Below are positions 52,901-62,410 of a stretch of DNA of 64,000 nucleotides, piece by piece. A program made the translations under genes and the position numbers. The notes below the pieces were generated by a model. It was given only the letters and a program-made list of their open reading frames with translations. It was not told the origin of the DNA and made no database searches. Source of the DNA: Clytia hemisphaerica (taxonomy: Eukaryota; Cnidaria; Hydrozoa; Leptothecata; Clytiidae); assembly GCA_902728285.1 (NCBI GenBank), contig CACVBU010000085.1:65742-129741 (forward strand), read 5' to 3'. The first letter of the stretch is position 1. Each line of letters begins with the position of its first letter.

Positions 52901-54856
52901 TGAGGCTGAATATTGGACAAGACCTAAGAAAAAATTTTAAGAATAATCTGAGGCTCAGCTCTAGCCAATACTTAAGAGCAAACTTAGTAAGACCAAGATT
53001 GGATCACGAATATGTACTAGTTATCGCATGACTTCGAGTGCAATACGAGAAATATTTTACGAGTTCCGAGATTTTTCCGTAATATTTTTCCGAGCCTTTA
53101 GGCGAGGAAAAATATCGGTAAAATCTCAGAACGAGTAAAATATTGAGTATTGCACGAGAAGTCATGTGATAACTAATTTATTGTCGACTCAAAAAAATTG
53201 TCCTATTTTTGTTTTAAAAATTACTTCCGCCTTCTTCTGCTTCTGTGTAGATTCGAATGTTTTTATTCGAAAATCTAATTCGAACGTTAGATTCGAACAA
53301 AAACATTCGATAACTTCCCGCTGAAAATATTCACACAAAAACAAAATAGAGAAAACATTTTTCGATCATTTTCGATCCAGAAGTTTTGTTTTGAAGAGTT
53401 GCAGATTTGAAAGTTTCTAGATTGATAATTCAAAATGCAGATGACGTACAGTATTGTTTCGATAGAGAGGAAACCCTCCATCATTGGATTAATCAGACTG
53501 ATAACATTCAGTCTTTTTATATGTTTTTGTTTCGATGACATGGCCATGGGAAAGAATAGCAGAGGAAAGGAAGTCCCACGATGGAAATGTATCCTTGTAA
53601 TAATTAAAGAATAATTAATGTTGTTAAAGAACAACATTTTTTCAACAGCAAAACAATATGTTTCGAATTTTAGAAGAAAGATGTACTGTAATGATTGTTG
53701 AGTTGAAAAGTCAATGACGTACGTTGTTGTCGAGAACGAGAATTAGGAGAGAACTTTTATAAAAATCATTCGTCATTTGGTTTAATACAAGACATTACAC
53801 TTTCCTTGTTATGTTATGAGAAATTTTATTGGCAAATATTGAAGAATTTCAAGTTTTTTTGTATGCATTGATAAAAAACTGTTTGGTTATCACACGGACA
53901 AATTTGCCAAAAGTTGAAAATATTTGGGTCGTGTCAAGTAGTTTTATAATTAATTCTTTGTTCATCAGATTTGATTTTAGTGTCTTTTATGGAAGAACTC
54001 CAAAGTAAAAGTTAATCTGAACATATTTTTGTTGCGTTTTTCCCTTTGATTCCCAGCCAAGTCCTGTTTTGTTTTGATTTTTCTTCCGCCGCTTACCCAG
54101 TCCCCCAAAGTTCAACGCGGTCATATTTCCAGACTAAAGAAATATGAAATATCGCAAATATCTTGATGCTCTCGACCAATCAAAACGCTGATATTTTTTT
54201 GGGTCGGCAATAAAGAGAAATAAACACCGTTACACACAGGGGCTTAAAAAGAATTAAGAATATTGCAGGCTCAAATGAATGGAATGTTCTAAAGACATAT
54301 GAACATTTTAAGACCATCTTTTTCCTGAAGTTTTCAGAAAATTAAGAACAGCCCAGCCTGAGTCAATTTTACTGGTTGTTATAAAAAAACGTGTATTGTC
54401 ATACATACATTTGATACTTTTTATCAGTTTTTCTCGGAAATATAAAACTAATTAATGTCATTAAAAAAGATATTTAGAATTGTATCACTTCACCTTTTAA
54501 TCATATACCAAATGAGTTTCCAAGCAATTACTGCTTTTTTACTATATTTTTTGTTTTCATTTCAGTTATGTCCTGGCGAAACGTTCGAGCACTCTTGTGG
54601 ATTATTTTTCCTTTACGAAGGAGAATTCATGATTGATATCTCTTGTTCAGCTAATCGTAAATTCGGTACTCCTACACCTAAACGGCAGCGAGCATTTGCT
54701 ATTGGTGAAAACGTCCCTGGCTCTCCTCCACCTTCCACTAATGGCGATAAGAAAATGTCGTGGTCCACGCCGCTGAGTCCAGGGAGTGTCAGCAAAAAAC
54801 TGAAATACCATGAGGCAGACTTTTGGGCTCAAACTTTTGCTCTTAATGTGAAGTAG
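40939..54856 (+). CDS. TRAPPC9: TRAPP complex subunit 9 (NIBP), 20 exons, 1113 aa
   Basis: Exons: 40939-41537, 41948-42383, 42640-42717, 46163-46291, 46481-46559, 46707-46800, 47211-47372, 48841-48959, 49357-49442, 49680-49806, 50053-50248, 50343-50422, 50645-50912, 51053-51153, 51247-51313, 51415-51472, 51782-51935, 52307-52405, 52613-52731, 54566-54856. All junctions are GT..AG and the total is 3342 nt including the stop. TRAPPC9 is a scaffold of the TRAPPII complex, activating Rab GTPases at the Golgi. Diagnostic segments: LYDSR, FISSLFVILESKR, then DLCLMAGLYPESLVHYNNSV and VNDYLWMGAGLEGVCAAS (TPR-like), followed by beta-sandwich repeats typical of the TRAPPC9/Trs120 C-terminus. Length is close to the 1148 aa vertebrate form. 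Most introns are short. Intron 3 is swollen by an antisense LINE, intron 7 by a MITE, and the last intron is 1.8 kb. Confidence 0.95.
42442..42609. mobile_element. pogo/Tigger-like MITE in TRAPPC9 intron 2
   Basis: The left end carries GAGTCTCTGTAACTCGAAC. The right end, inverted, begins CAGTGGAAACTCTTCAGCTC and continues CTCTATAACTCG. TA dinucleotides flank both ends. CAGTGGA...AACTCGAAC is the terminal style of pogo/Tigger relatives. It makes up most of a 256-bp intron and ends 30 bp before the exon 3 acceptor. Confidence 0.65.
42907..44619 (-). CDS. LINE reverse transcriptase, 570 aa
   Basis: The reverse transcriptase core is complete: YRGITLSS, GQMGFRPGRGCTDGI, VDLSAAFDHIRRDWLF, GVRQGGPESPLLYNIYA and the catalytic GYADDIVLAAW. 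A C-terminal domain follows with YLESLVRSRLMYGCQCW and FLRYLVRGGNQRK. The ATG directly follows a TAA in the same frame. In related elements this domain is fused to the endonuclease in one frame of about 1000 aa, so a single-base frame change near 44570-44620 probably separates them here. Confidence 0.85.
   Translation of the reverse strand: MYPLSLPLPRDQPLDINDLPPTIDEITKAITRLRNNKASYDISAELLKLSLESNEFKTTIHKSFNDIWENRKVPDYFGKGEISAIFKNKGSPRDQTKYRGITLSSILTKVLVNIVLNRCLNFYDDILNEGQMGFRPGRGCTDGIYCLKRIHQWARKQQKELFIGMVDLSAAFDHIRRDWLFTIVQGYFGNLTMFKIIEDMYDKTNCSMKGCSIIFETTSGVRQGGPESPLLYNIYANHTLEIFQQRCREAGIRFVDIPYKIPTEVTGTEYAIAGILLLLWLGYADDIVLAAWCIGDLEKMIEILNEVFVEYCLKLNPDKTETLILNWKLGKPTINDIYPQSIITLNGIPIRNSISFKYLGAFIEYDNSSTGDIEIEHRITSAICKFYELKPFFTNYKIKLHTRVLYLESLVRSRLMYGCQCWALTKKQFDHIESQYIKFLRYLVRGGNQRKPELIEYTTNDGKKGTFKKLLYSNEQIKNFIDRPSLFKYLQNQQYNWIAHCTRASNECYIKKLTFEQYHPGLKKKPGVTNSTYREVIRDAKLYGLSESDALIMMVERKSWRSTGANLNRV
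44567..45919 (-). CDS. LINE apurinic-type endonuclease, 450 aa
   Basis: Motifs: WRCGTINVRSL, ICSLQETRL with the catalytic Glu, LIILGDFNATT, and RRSYDFHSDHKLV with the terminal Asp-His. After the endonuclease fold, a basic linker rich in Lys/Arg runs to the end of the frame. The last 18 codons overlap the start of the reverse-transcriptase frame in a different frame. It resembles the endonuclease half of RTE-type elements that are often misannotated as craniofacial development protein 2. Confidence 0.82.
   Translation of the reverse strand: MSNKKNHFWRCGTINVRSLQENSNPLEIKHTIDNVRQSRLDICSLQETRLLGKDCLDFKDYQMHWSGFVRKREQGVALILKKHNSIVIESIEGISSRLMYADLSVWGLSLRVIAAYGPTEKSSDSMKDEFWKDLKKLSNIECKRQLIILGDFNATTTVIRHKATYFHGQSLEDAQHNDNGNRLVRFCAEFQSPILNTYFRHKPANSYTWYSNDNRTRKIYDLAITNKFLQRFCLDCRVRRSYDFHSDHKLVVTRFKTPKHKTLLKTSKYTNSISKKFDFKNLTRNNKENFVKSLTGNLSPTQQVSPETIIKTIQLSAEEFLPRINKTQKQPFPWDNDYELKELLERRKLYHIKHDKKQYRATQRKIRKRVSLLRNKHYANEASKFTAAQTARDIAQSYKIAKEQAKIHRKKPRQLDCPGLLEHFRDHFNPDQLNVPTFTTITTRSTVRYK
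47889..48801. mobile_element. 913-bp CAGGGG-ended DNA transposon in TRAPPC9 intron 7
   Basis: The ends CAGGGGGGGGCAAGCAGTTA and CTAACTGCTTGCCCC...CCTG are inverted complements. The flanks share a 7-bp duplication TTTTACA (47882-47888 and 48802-48808). A subterminal motif AGTTAGTACAC, with its complement GTGTACTAACT, forms small palindromes near both ends. CAGGGG ends suggest hAT, though the clean duplication is 7 bp rather than 8. No coding content. The right end is 40 bp from the exon 8 acceptor. Confidence 0.8.
49051..49299. mobile_element. 249-bp TTAA-flanked MITE in TRAPPC9 intron 8
   Basis: The ends AAGGGAACTAATTTTCGCG and CGCGAAAATTAGTTCCCGT are near-perfect inverted repeats flanked by TTAA (49047-49050 and 49300-49303). 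TTAA duplication fits piggyBac or Kolobok derivatives. No coding content. Confidence 0.8.
52732..54565. other. TRAPPC9 last intron with foldback repeats
   Basis: A 1.8-kb intron, much longer than most of its neighbours. It carries an imperfect hairpin at 53019-53174 (arms beginning AGTTATCGCATGACTTC and ending AAGTCATGTGATAACT). A second palindromic cluster of ATTCGAA/CATTCGA motifs lies at about 53250-53312. Open frames here are short. This looks like one or two foldback-type insertions. I see no exon. Confidence 0.6.
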
Positions 54857-55382
54857 TGAAATTATTAAGGAGTTGATCTCTTTGTAATGCTTTTCCCAAA
54901 AATTCTACATTTAATTTTTATGATGGAGAATCTTTTCCATCAGAATGAGCCTTTTAAACTTTATTGAATCTGTAGGAATTTTCAATCATCATTGTATGAT
55001 ATAATGTCCAAACATGAAACCGAAATTTGATTCTTTTTAAATGTAAGGCACACTCTTCTTCAGTTAGATTTTAGTACTGGCCATTTTTCCATGTCACTTT
55101 TTTGTTGTATAAATTGAACTTGATTTTTTTATGGATAAAGAGACATAATTTGTATTTTTTGATCAAAATAATTGGCTTTTTTATTGTAATTTAAGATTTC
55201 TAGTTACGCTTGGCTAGCGTTTCCATTGTCTTATTAATTGTCCATGTGCATTCCACACGTCTAGGTATGGTTTTTGATTTGTAACGATTTTTCTTTTGAA
55301 ATAAGCATCTTATTTCCCTTCCAACTCGTGTATGTCCCGACACACTGTATTTTATAGTACTAAAAGTAAATAAGAATTTGAA

Positions 55383-56701
55383 ATGTCATCAGCAGAGCAA
55401 TCGCAGCCCACCACTTTCACTTATACGCCAATCAGTCGTGAAGAGAGTGAACAACTTGGACCTGAATGGCGGCATTGTGCACACTTGATGTTATATGCCG
55501 CCCTACCGCCCGATGTTTTTCTCTTTAATGATAAACACAACCCAATCAAAACTACTGTTATGGTATGCACATTCTTCATCACCACCGTATACTGTAATGT
55601 AATTCAGTTAACTCGGGCGGAAAGTCAATTTGTTCGAATTACAGAGAGCTCGAATTATAGAAAGGTTCGAATGATGGAAAGGTTCGAATTACAGAGAGAT
55701 CGAATTATAGAAAGTTTCGAATGATAGACAGGTTCCAATAATGGAAGATCAAATTAGAGGGAGTCCACTGTATTCGAATTTTGAATATCTTAGAAACTTT
55801 TTTAAAAATGTCAAAGCTCAGATTCTTAACTTTCAATCAGAGATTTATTGAGTACCATTTGACGTCGTTTTTTTCAAACGTTTAGATGCAGATGCGATTC
55901 GATGGTCGTCTTGGTTTCCCTGGAGGCTTCATCGACGATGAAGATGCATCATTGGAAGCTGGCCTTCAACGCGAATTGCTGGAAGAGATGGGAGAATTAC
56001 CAAATGATTTTGAGGTGCAATCGAAAGACTACATGTTCACCTATCAGTTTGAAGAAAGGAAATATTGTCTACACTTTTTCTGTAAGAAGGTCACTTTTGA
56101 CGACTTCAAATTGATCGAGCGAAGACCTGAGGAGGAACCATTTGAAGGCTTTGAGGTAAATAAACTTTCTTGATACATCTTTCAAGCTATTATTGGGATT
56201 TATGTTTCAATTTTTGAAGAAGATAGATTCATATATATTTGACTCCGCAGACTTCGACATTCTTTTGATTTCTTGAAACTAGATTTTTTAGCAGATTTAT
56301 GATGGGAATTATCTGGATGAACTAAGCTCGAAAGAAAAGAGAAAAGATTGTTGAGGAATTTCGGCTTTAAAGTCCAATTCACACAAACATAAAACTCCCA
56401 CCGAAACCCACATCCCATTCTTACCTGCACTCGTTACCTCACGGAAATAAAAAAAGTGATTTCTTTCAAATCTTTCTTTTCCCAACAGGTTCTTGGAGTG
56501 ATCCGTGTTCCTTTGTACTCATTCAGTACGAGTCGTGGAGGGTTTGCCGCTTTCTTGAAGAACAATTTCATTGGATGCGCACGCAAGCAACTTCTTGACT
56601 GCATCAGAGTTAAAGAATTGTTGAGTGAGAAAGAACTCGACCAATATATTCAAAACAGTCGTATCTCTGATCCATTAAGTAACCCTTACACTTCACCATA
56701 A
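55383..56701 (+). CDS. NUDT16: NUDT16-like Nudix hydrolase (220 aa, 3 exons)
   Basis: Exons 55383-55562, 55886-56155 and 56489-56701, all joined in phase 0. NUDT16 enzymes hydrolyse (deoxy)inosine diphosphate and remove caps from U8 snoRNA and other RNAs, mainly in the nucleus. Exon 2 opens with MQMRFDGRLGFPGGFID and contains the Nudix box G-x5-E-x7-REx2EExGE with ELLEEMGEL at its core. Exon 3 starts VLGVIRVPLYSF and contains NNFIGCARKQLL, both strongly conserved in NUDT16. Length is slightly above the 195 aa human protein owing to a longer N-terminus. It starts 526 bp after the TRAPPC9 stop; an acceptor-like TATTTTATAG precedes the ATG by about 33 nt. Convergent with the cGAS-like gene. Confidence 0.92.
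55605..55772. mobile_element. decayed pogo/Tigger-like MITE in NUDT16 intron 1
   Basis: CAGTTAACTCGGGCGG at the left and GAGTCCACTGTA at the right resemble CAGT(T/G)-AACTCG ends. Between them a unit containing TTCGAATTACAGAGAG and TCGAATTATAGAAAG is repeated about twice. The ends are too diverged to place exactly. Confidence 0.4.
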
Positions 56702-58323
56702 TATTTGAAGGTACATTAATCTTATAATCTTAATGATGTGAATATTTTCGTTACAGTTTAACATTGCAATATATTCGCTTTTACAGTGCCTCCCTTTACT
56801 CCATGCACTATAAACTTCAATTGTATTTGGGTTCAGTCGAAGGTATGCTTTTTACCTTTTTTCAATACTTTGATATTTCAGTGTATATTTTCTTCAAAAT
56901 GCACACCCTATTCTGTGCGGGTTCTGCATCTGTTTTTGGTTACTAGCTTTTTGAATAAGTTCTTTTTTAAGTTATAGGTATCTATTTTTTTATTTTTGGG
57001 AATCCACAATATTGCATAATTCTGTAGCAATACAGAATGTAGTAATCTTCGTATGTAATTTTCATATGTAATATTCAAATCTAATGTAATTTTCAAATGT
57101 AATATTCAAATGTAATTTTCAAATGCAATATCTCTAAAGGTGTTCTTTTTCGACACTGGGCCCAGTACAATGACTGTTATTACATCATCGTGCCGCCGGA
57201 ATAACCCAGGTTGTCCTGGGTGGAAAATTTTCGAAAAATTACTTATTGGGGTAAAGCTTATTAGGTACTAGTCTACACAATAGACAGATCCAGGCTTTTA
57301 GGCCTTACTCTTGTTCTATAGGCACTGCTATAGGCGGCCACTAGTGACCCCCACCGGGAATTGCTTATTAATAGGTTTAAACATAATAGACAACATTCAC
57401 AAAAGATGTTTATCAATAGAGATTTTAAATAAAAAAATGTTTAAAACACAGCTGATTGGCTTAGGTTTCGAAACTCTCTATTGTTTCACTAAAACCTCAG
57501 TGCGCATGCGATTTATCTGGAGAATTTCAATATTCAAAACAAGAGCAGTGCTCATAGCCCGAAGAGTAGGAGTTTTACGCTCGAAACGAAGGAAAATATG
57601 ACGTAGCCTAATTAGGTACCCGAAAGTAATTCTTTAGAATAAACCTGAAAAATGGGACTCGCCTTACAATTGATATAAAAATGGCTGGCTTGGTTGGAAT
57701 TTTAATTTCTTTTTTCGATTTGATTTATCTAAATGAATTTGTAGAGAAGTATGGTTGAACGGTTTGAAAAATATTGGAAAAATTCTTGCAACTTATTATT
57801 ACGGAAAATATAAAAAATATTTCAAAAATGTGATAAAATTTTCGTAAAAAATTTAATTTCATAATTCGGAATTGAACAAAGCAACGTTAGGATGCGCCAA
57901 CGGTTTGCGTGATGAAGTTTTTTTGCCGGTGCTGGTGGTGTTTGATAATGATAAGGCTAAAGTACATTACAAAAATAACTTAATTACCTCACTAATGCAA
58001 TTTCAATTTAAATTACATGAAAAATGATTCATTAAAGGTTTAGGTTTACATAAATGTTCCCTTTTCATATCATGTCTTATATCAAGCCAGTGGCTCCTAT
58101 TGTTATATTGTTCGATTTTGTGCTGAATAAACAAAAAATTGTTTTCTTTCCCTTTTCCTAACCAATCTTGCTCCACATCAGTGTCAATTCAATGTGAAAA
58201 AGCTTGTTGAGTAAGCAAACGATCAAACTCTGGGTACGAGATTGGAAAATGATATCAACCTAAACAAAACCATCAAAATAATGCGAGTTTTGACCTACTG
58301 CTCAACCGTTCGTGGAGTTTCTT
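56702..58323. other. intergenic between convergent NUDT16 and cGAS-like genes
   Basis: It holds the two 3' UTRs. Around 57050-57125 a TAATATTCAAATG/TAATTTTCAAATG motif is repeated in tandem. A somewhat GC-richer patch lies at about 57130-57620, with a GCGCATGCG palindrome at about 57501, but no recognisable protein. Otherwise AT-rich. Confidence 0.45.
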
Positions 58324-61300
58324 TTAATAAACGTAAAGCCGAGATGGATCCATGTCCCAATTACGATCAGTGCCTTCATTTCCAACATTAATACTACAGC
58401 AATAACATCGAATAGTTTTTTGAAGTGGAATATATTTAGCAGGGCGGTGTCCAGGTAAACAAAATTCACAGCAAGTGTATGTTAATATACGTTGAAATTC
58501 CAACCAGTCGTCTGCAAGATGGTTTAGGTAGTCCTTCCGAATGGTGTTCAATCGGTTCAAGATGAAATCGTAGTCTTTTTCATTGTACACTTGTCTGGTG
58601 AAAAGTTCGATCTTCGGATTCCAGTAATGGGGAAGATGTTTATCTTTCTCAAAAACGGCTAATAATTTATCCATGAGCTTTTTATAAAAACAAATAGTGC
58701 GCTCTTGTCTTCGTTTTTCACGGAGTGCTTCCTTCTTCTCTTCCTCCTCTCGCTGTATCGCTTCTTCACTTCTCCGAATGGCTTCAGGATCTTGTAAACC
58801 TAAGTTGTCGTAGCCCGATCGACTTGGATTTGAATTTTCGGTGTCATCTGCAATCAAGGGCGAGTCTTCACTTGATGAGGAAGTGTCTTCATCTTCGTCA
58901 ATCATTTCAAGAACTATACTCCTCGAAGTCAAATTCGACATCGGAATCATTTCCGGTGAGGTTTCTCTCCTATGATTATTTCTCTCCGTGCTTGCTCTTG
59001 AATTATATCCAGGAAGATGGATCTCAGTATTCCAAAAAGCAGATTCTGTTGATTCGGTGACAAGGAAAAGCACAGTTTTTAAGAAGTAGGACTGGACTTT
59101 ATGGAACACCCCGTATTCGTCTGCTATGTTGTTAACATGTAACTTGATGGTCGCTTTGAAAGCTAGAAATGCTTCTTTTGCAATTTCTGGTAGAACATCG
59201 AACAGAATTGCTTCGGCCATCGAGAATGACATACGCCATTCTAAGACAGCATAATTGGCCAACAGCCCTTGCTCTGAAAATGAAAAGGATATAGATATGA
59301 GAGGATTCATTTTATCAGAGAACCGCATAGAAAGACAACATTTGATGGTAATTGATACTGTAGAACTGATTTTTTTCAGGCGTACTTTTGATGGACATCT
59401 TACCTTTTTCAATGACTGTCAGACCTTTGTAAGAAGGTTTAGGTACTATATGACAACCAGTTCGCTTGATTTTGTTGACTATCTCTTCGCTTGGCCAGTA
59501 ATACGGTCTTTCTCTGTTCCGTCTCCTTTTTTTGAAAAAATCTAAAAGAATGATATGTTTATCCCTGTGGATTTTAAAGGTATTTGTACAATTGATGAAA
59601 AGATTGTTGATAAAATTTCACGCTAATTTTTAGAATCTTTTGATTTGACCAGTTCTATTAACTTAACGTAATATAAAATGAGTAGACTTTAGCAGTACTA
59701 CAACTATCATCGATCAAAATGTCTAAATTAAACAAGCAGTTAGAAGGTAATATTTATGTGTATTTTAATGGGGAGACAAAGGTTTTTTAAAGAATAGAAG
59801 AAAATTACGTTGAAAATCGTCTGGAAATTGTGGGCAAAAAAATACCAAAAGTGAAATCGACATGCGTCATCTCTTCTCCATACTTTGGGCGTACAATAAG
59901 AGTTAGGGCGGGTCCATTCCTCTCGATGATGAATTCGTTGATTTGTAGTTGACCACAACATGTATTTTTCACGCACTCGCAGCAACACTGGCAGCATTCA
60001 TTGGGATATTTTGTGATCGTCATGTCAGTGATATATTTTTGAACAGATGTCGACACGTTCAAAGTGTTACGAATTTGGTTGTAAACGGCAAGTTGTGACA
60101 GGTAGAAAGACACTATGATTTAATTCAAGCCAATATATCAAGCAACCCTAGTAATGGTATTTCAATATAAATGTTTATCCCCACTGTAGGAAAAAGTTCT
60201 ACGTCGGGGCTGTGAGAGCGGTGTAACTATGGTGATGCTGGGAATGTGAGAACTGGAACTGATTGACTGACTTTCGCTGCTTTAAACAATTCTTACCTGT
60301 TCCATCTTGGTCTTGCTTTTGGAAACACAAATTGGTCCAAACATCTGTCAAGTCATTTCGATTCAATCTAAGCCAAACATAACCAGGCTCATCTTTCAAA
60401 GGAACCAATTCAAAAGCATTTCTTTGTCCACAACCAGGCTGTCCTACGTCTACATCACCTTATGATGAGAAGAATGATGAGAGATAAGACTCTTATATGT
60501 AAGGGTTTTGATAAAGCAGATCTCAGTGTACACCCAATACTGTGTAAATGGATAGTCTGGACTGGCCTGAGCGACATCCTAAGTATACCCTCAGTATAGG
60601 ACTGTTCAAAATTTGAACGAGACGACAAAAAAAAAGGGATCGGGTTGCCATAGTAATACGTACCTGGAATCAGCATTAGATCGTGGTCAGACGCCAAAAC
60701 AGATGTGGACGGTAGAATCTTGCCTGACTGTTCTCTCAAACTTCCAGTTGGCAAAACCTCAAATGAAAAGAGAGATTCTATTTGGATGTTGAGACGTAAA
60801 ACGTGAACAGTTAGTTTTCAAATTAATTCTCGGCATCTGCTAATAAAAACTGTATTTTCGAGGGAAATGATTGATGATTTTTGAAAGGAATGAAAAATAG
60901 GAACTTTAGAACCCCCGGGCTCTAGACAGATCCCTCTGAAGCCTTTTACCGCAGCTGGCTTTTACCTTTACTCAAGTAGTTACCTTGAGGAATAGTTGAG
61001 GGTTTGCTGCATTGATCTCTTCCAACATCAAGGATATAAGTTCATCATTTGCAATGTGATCAATGAGATCATGAAACATCGGTGGTCGATTACCAGGTTC
61101 ATTATATCGATGAATGGCTTCATACATTTGTATCTGGCTCATCCGTCGACAGTCGATTGGACTATATAGATATAAACAACCCATACATGTTTGAAAATCT
61201 TTGAAACACATTGATTCTTTACTTGTAGATGATATTTTCAAGGGATTTGGCGAACGTAACATTGGTTTGATACAACACCATTTCGTACATGGTTCCCAGC

Positions 61301-61424
61301 ATAAACGGGAAAAGCAGCAACGACACATGATAATCAGGATAATTATTCCAAAACATGCTACAGCAGGATAGATAATGACATCTATTTCTGCATCCATCGC
61401 ATCTTGTGGCTGTTCTCCTGACAT
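58324..61424 (-). CDS. membrane-anchored cGAS/Mab-21-like nucleotidyltransferase (6 exons, 683 aa)
   Basis: Minus-strand exons: 61424-60984, 60757-60664, 60458-60297, 60112-59846, 59541-59404, 59273-58324; all GT..AG, phases close. Residues about 16-36 form one membrane span (VIIYPAVACFGIIILIIMC) followed by a cysteine-rich juxtamembrane stretch. The nucleotidyltransferase core follows: G152-S153, then D171-H172-D173 (SDHDLM) as the metal-binding pair, a PGYVWLRL strand, and NGPALTLIV leading to V317-D318 as the third acidic residue. A Mab-21 helical lobe follows (WPSEEIV, HIVPKPS, LEWRMSFSMAEAIL, LPHYWNP). An acidic, serine-rich and coiled-coil insertion (about 470-570) interrupts the lobe. 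Members make cyclic dinucleotides on sensing nucleic acid, or are inactive. All catalytic residues appear present. An eight-cysteine cluster at 272-285 is not in the cGAS zinc-ribbon position. Start: ATG at 61424. Confidence 0.85.
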
Positions 61425-61760
61425 CTTAGTAATAACAAGTTGATATTCTAGTACAAGATACAAGATATACCATAATACTAGGACTAGACTAGTATAGTCG
61501 TTGAATGAAAAACATCACACACCGGAAAATCTTACTAGAGTGGTAAAATCGGGAAACTGTATCTAGAACGATATTCTCAAATTTCAAAATTTCAAAATGT
61601 TATTTTCCTTCTCTCTCGCGCGCTAATTCCCGTGTGAACGTTTTACCGATTATACCTAGCCAGTACCCGACTCCTAAATTTTGTTGCGCGTGGTAAATAA
61701 CAGACTTGTTTACAAGTCTATACTAGGACATGCTATAGTAAAACTATTCTTAAAGCTTAA

Positions 61761-62406
61761 GGGCTCTGACCATAGTCGGAAAATTGGTTTTAGTATTTGA
61801 ACATAAAAGTTATGTTTTAAGTTCTTTTACACTTTCAACAAAGAATTACCTTTATAAATAGCTTTTTAATCAAATCCCTTCAGAGTAATTAAGAATTTAA
61901 TTGCAGAAATGACGTTATGAACTTTAAAAAAACGTTAATAATATGTTGCATCAACTGTCCGCAAAGAATTGAACTATTTTAAATTTTGCGGAAAATTTTT
62001 CTAAAAAGATGTGTCAAAAGTTATGACTGTTTTTTTAAGCAAAATCAAGATGAAAAATTGATGAAAAACCACTATTTTGAAGATTTCGAGACAAAGAAGC
62101 ATTTACAAAAATTTTCCGCAAAAATTTTTATTGTTTGGTAAAAGATACACCATCTACTGCGAAAAATTTTTCATAATGTTTTTTCTTCGCCGAAACTAAG
62201 CTCTTCAAAGTTGAAATACTCTTCCTCGCAAAAGTCTTCATTTTCTTCTTCATCAGATCTTTTCATTGCAATTTTTGAATTTTCAGATTCAGGAATAGTT
62301 TGTCTAACAGAAAATGTATAACATGCCATAGTTTTGTTGGTTACATCAGTCCAGAAAATACATTTCAAACACGGCAATTATGAAAAATTCACTATGGTCA
62401 GAGCCC
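61761..62406. mobile_element. 646-bp TTAA-flanked MITE, piggyBac-like (copy 1)
   Basis: The ends GGGCTCTGACCATAGT and ACTATGGTCAGAGCCC are perfect inverted complements flanked by TTAA (61757-61760 and 62407-62410). The interior is AT-rich with GCGGAAAATTTTTC-like motifs repeated in inverse orientation (about 61988 and 62110). A 68-aa minus-strand frame at 62171-62377 (acidic, no known domain) lies inside. No transposase. It sits just upstream of the cGAS-like gene. Confidence 0.85.
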
Positions 62407-62410
62407 TTAA

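Noticed and set aside
57311..57601. 96-aa open frame
   Set aside because: No recognisable domain or splice context; it lies in the intergenic region between convergent 3' ends.
61425..61463. N-terminal extension of the cGAS-like protein
   Set aside because: The upstream start is TTG, not ATG, and an acceptor-like TTATTACTAAG directly precedes the ATG at 61424.
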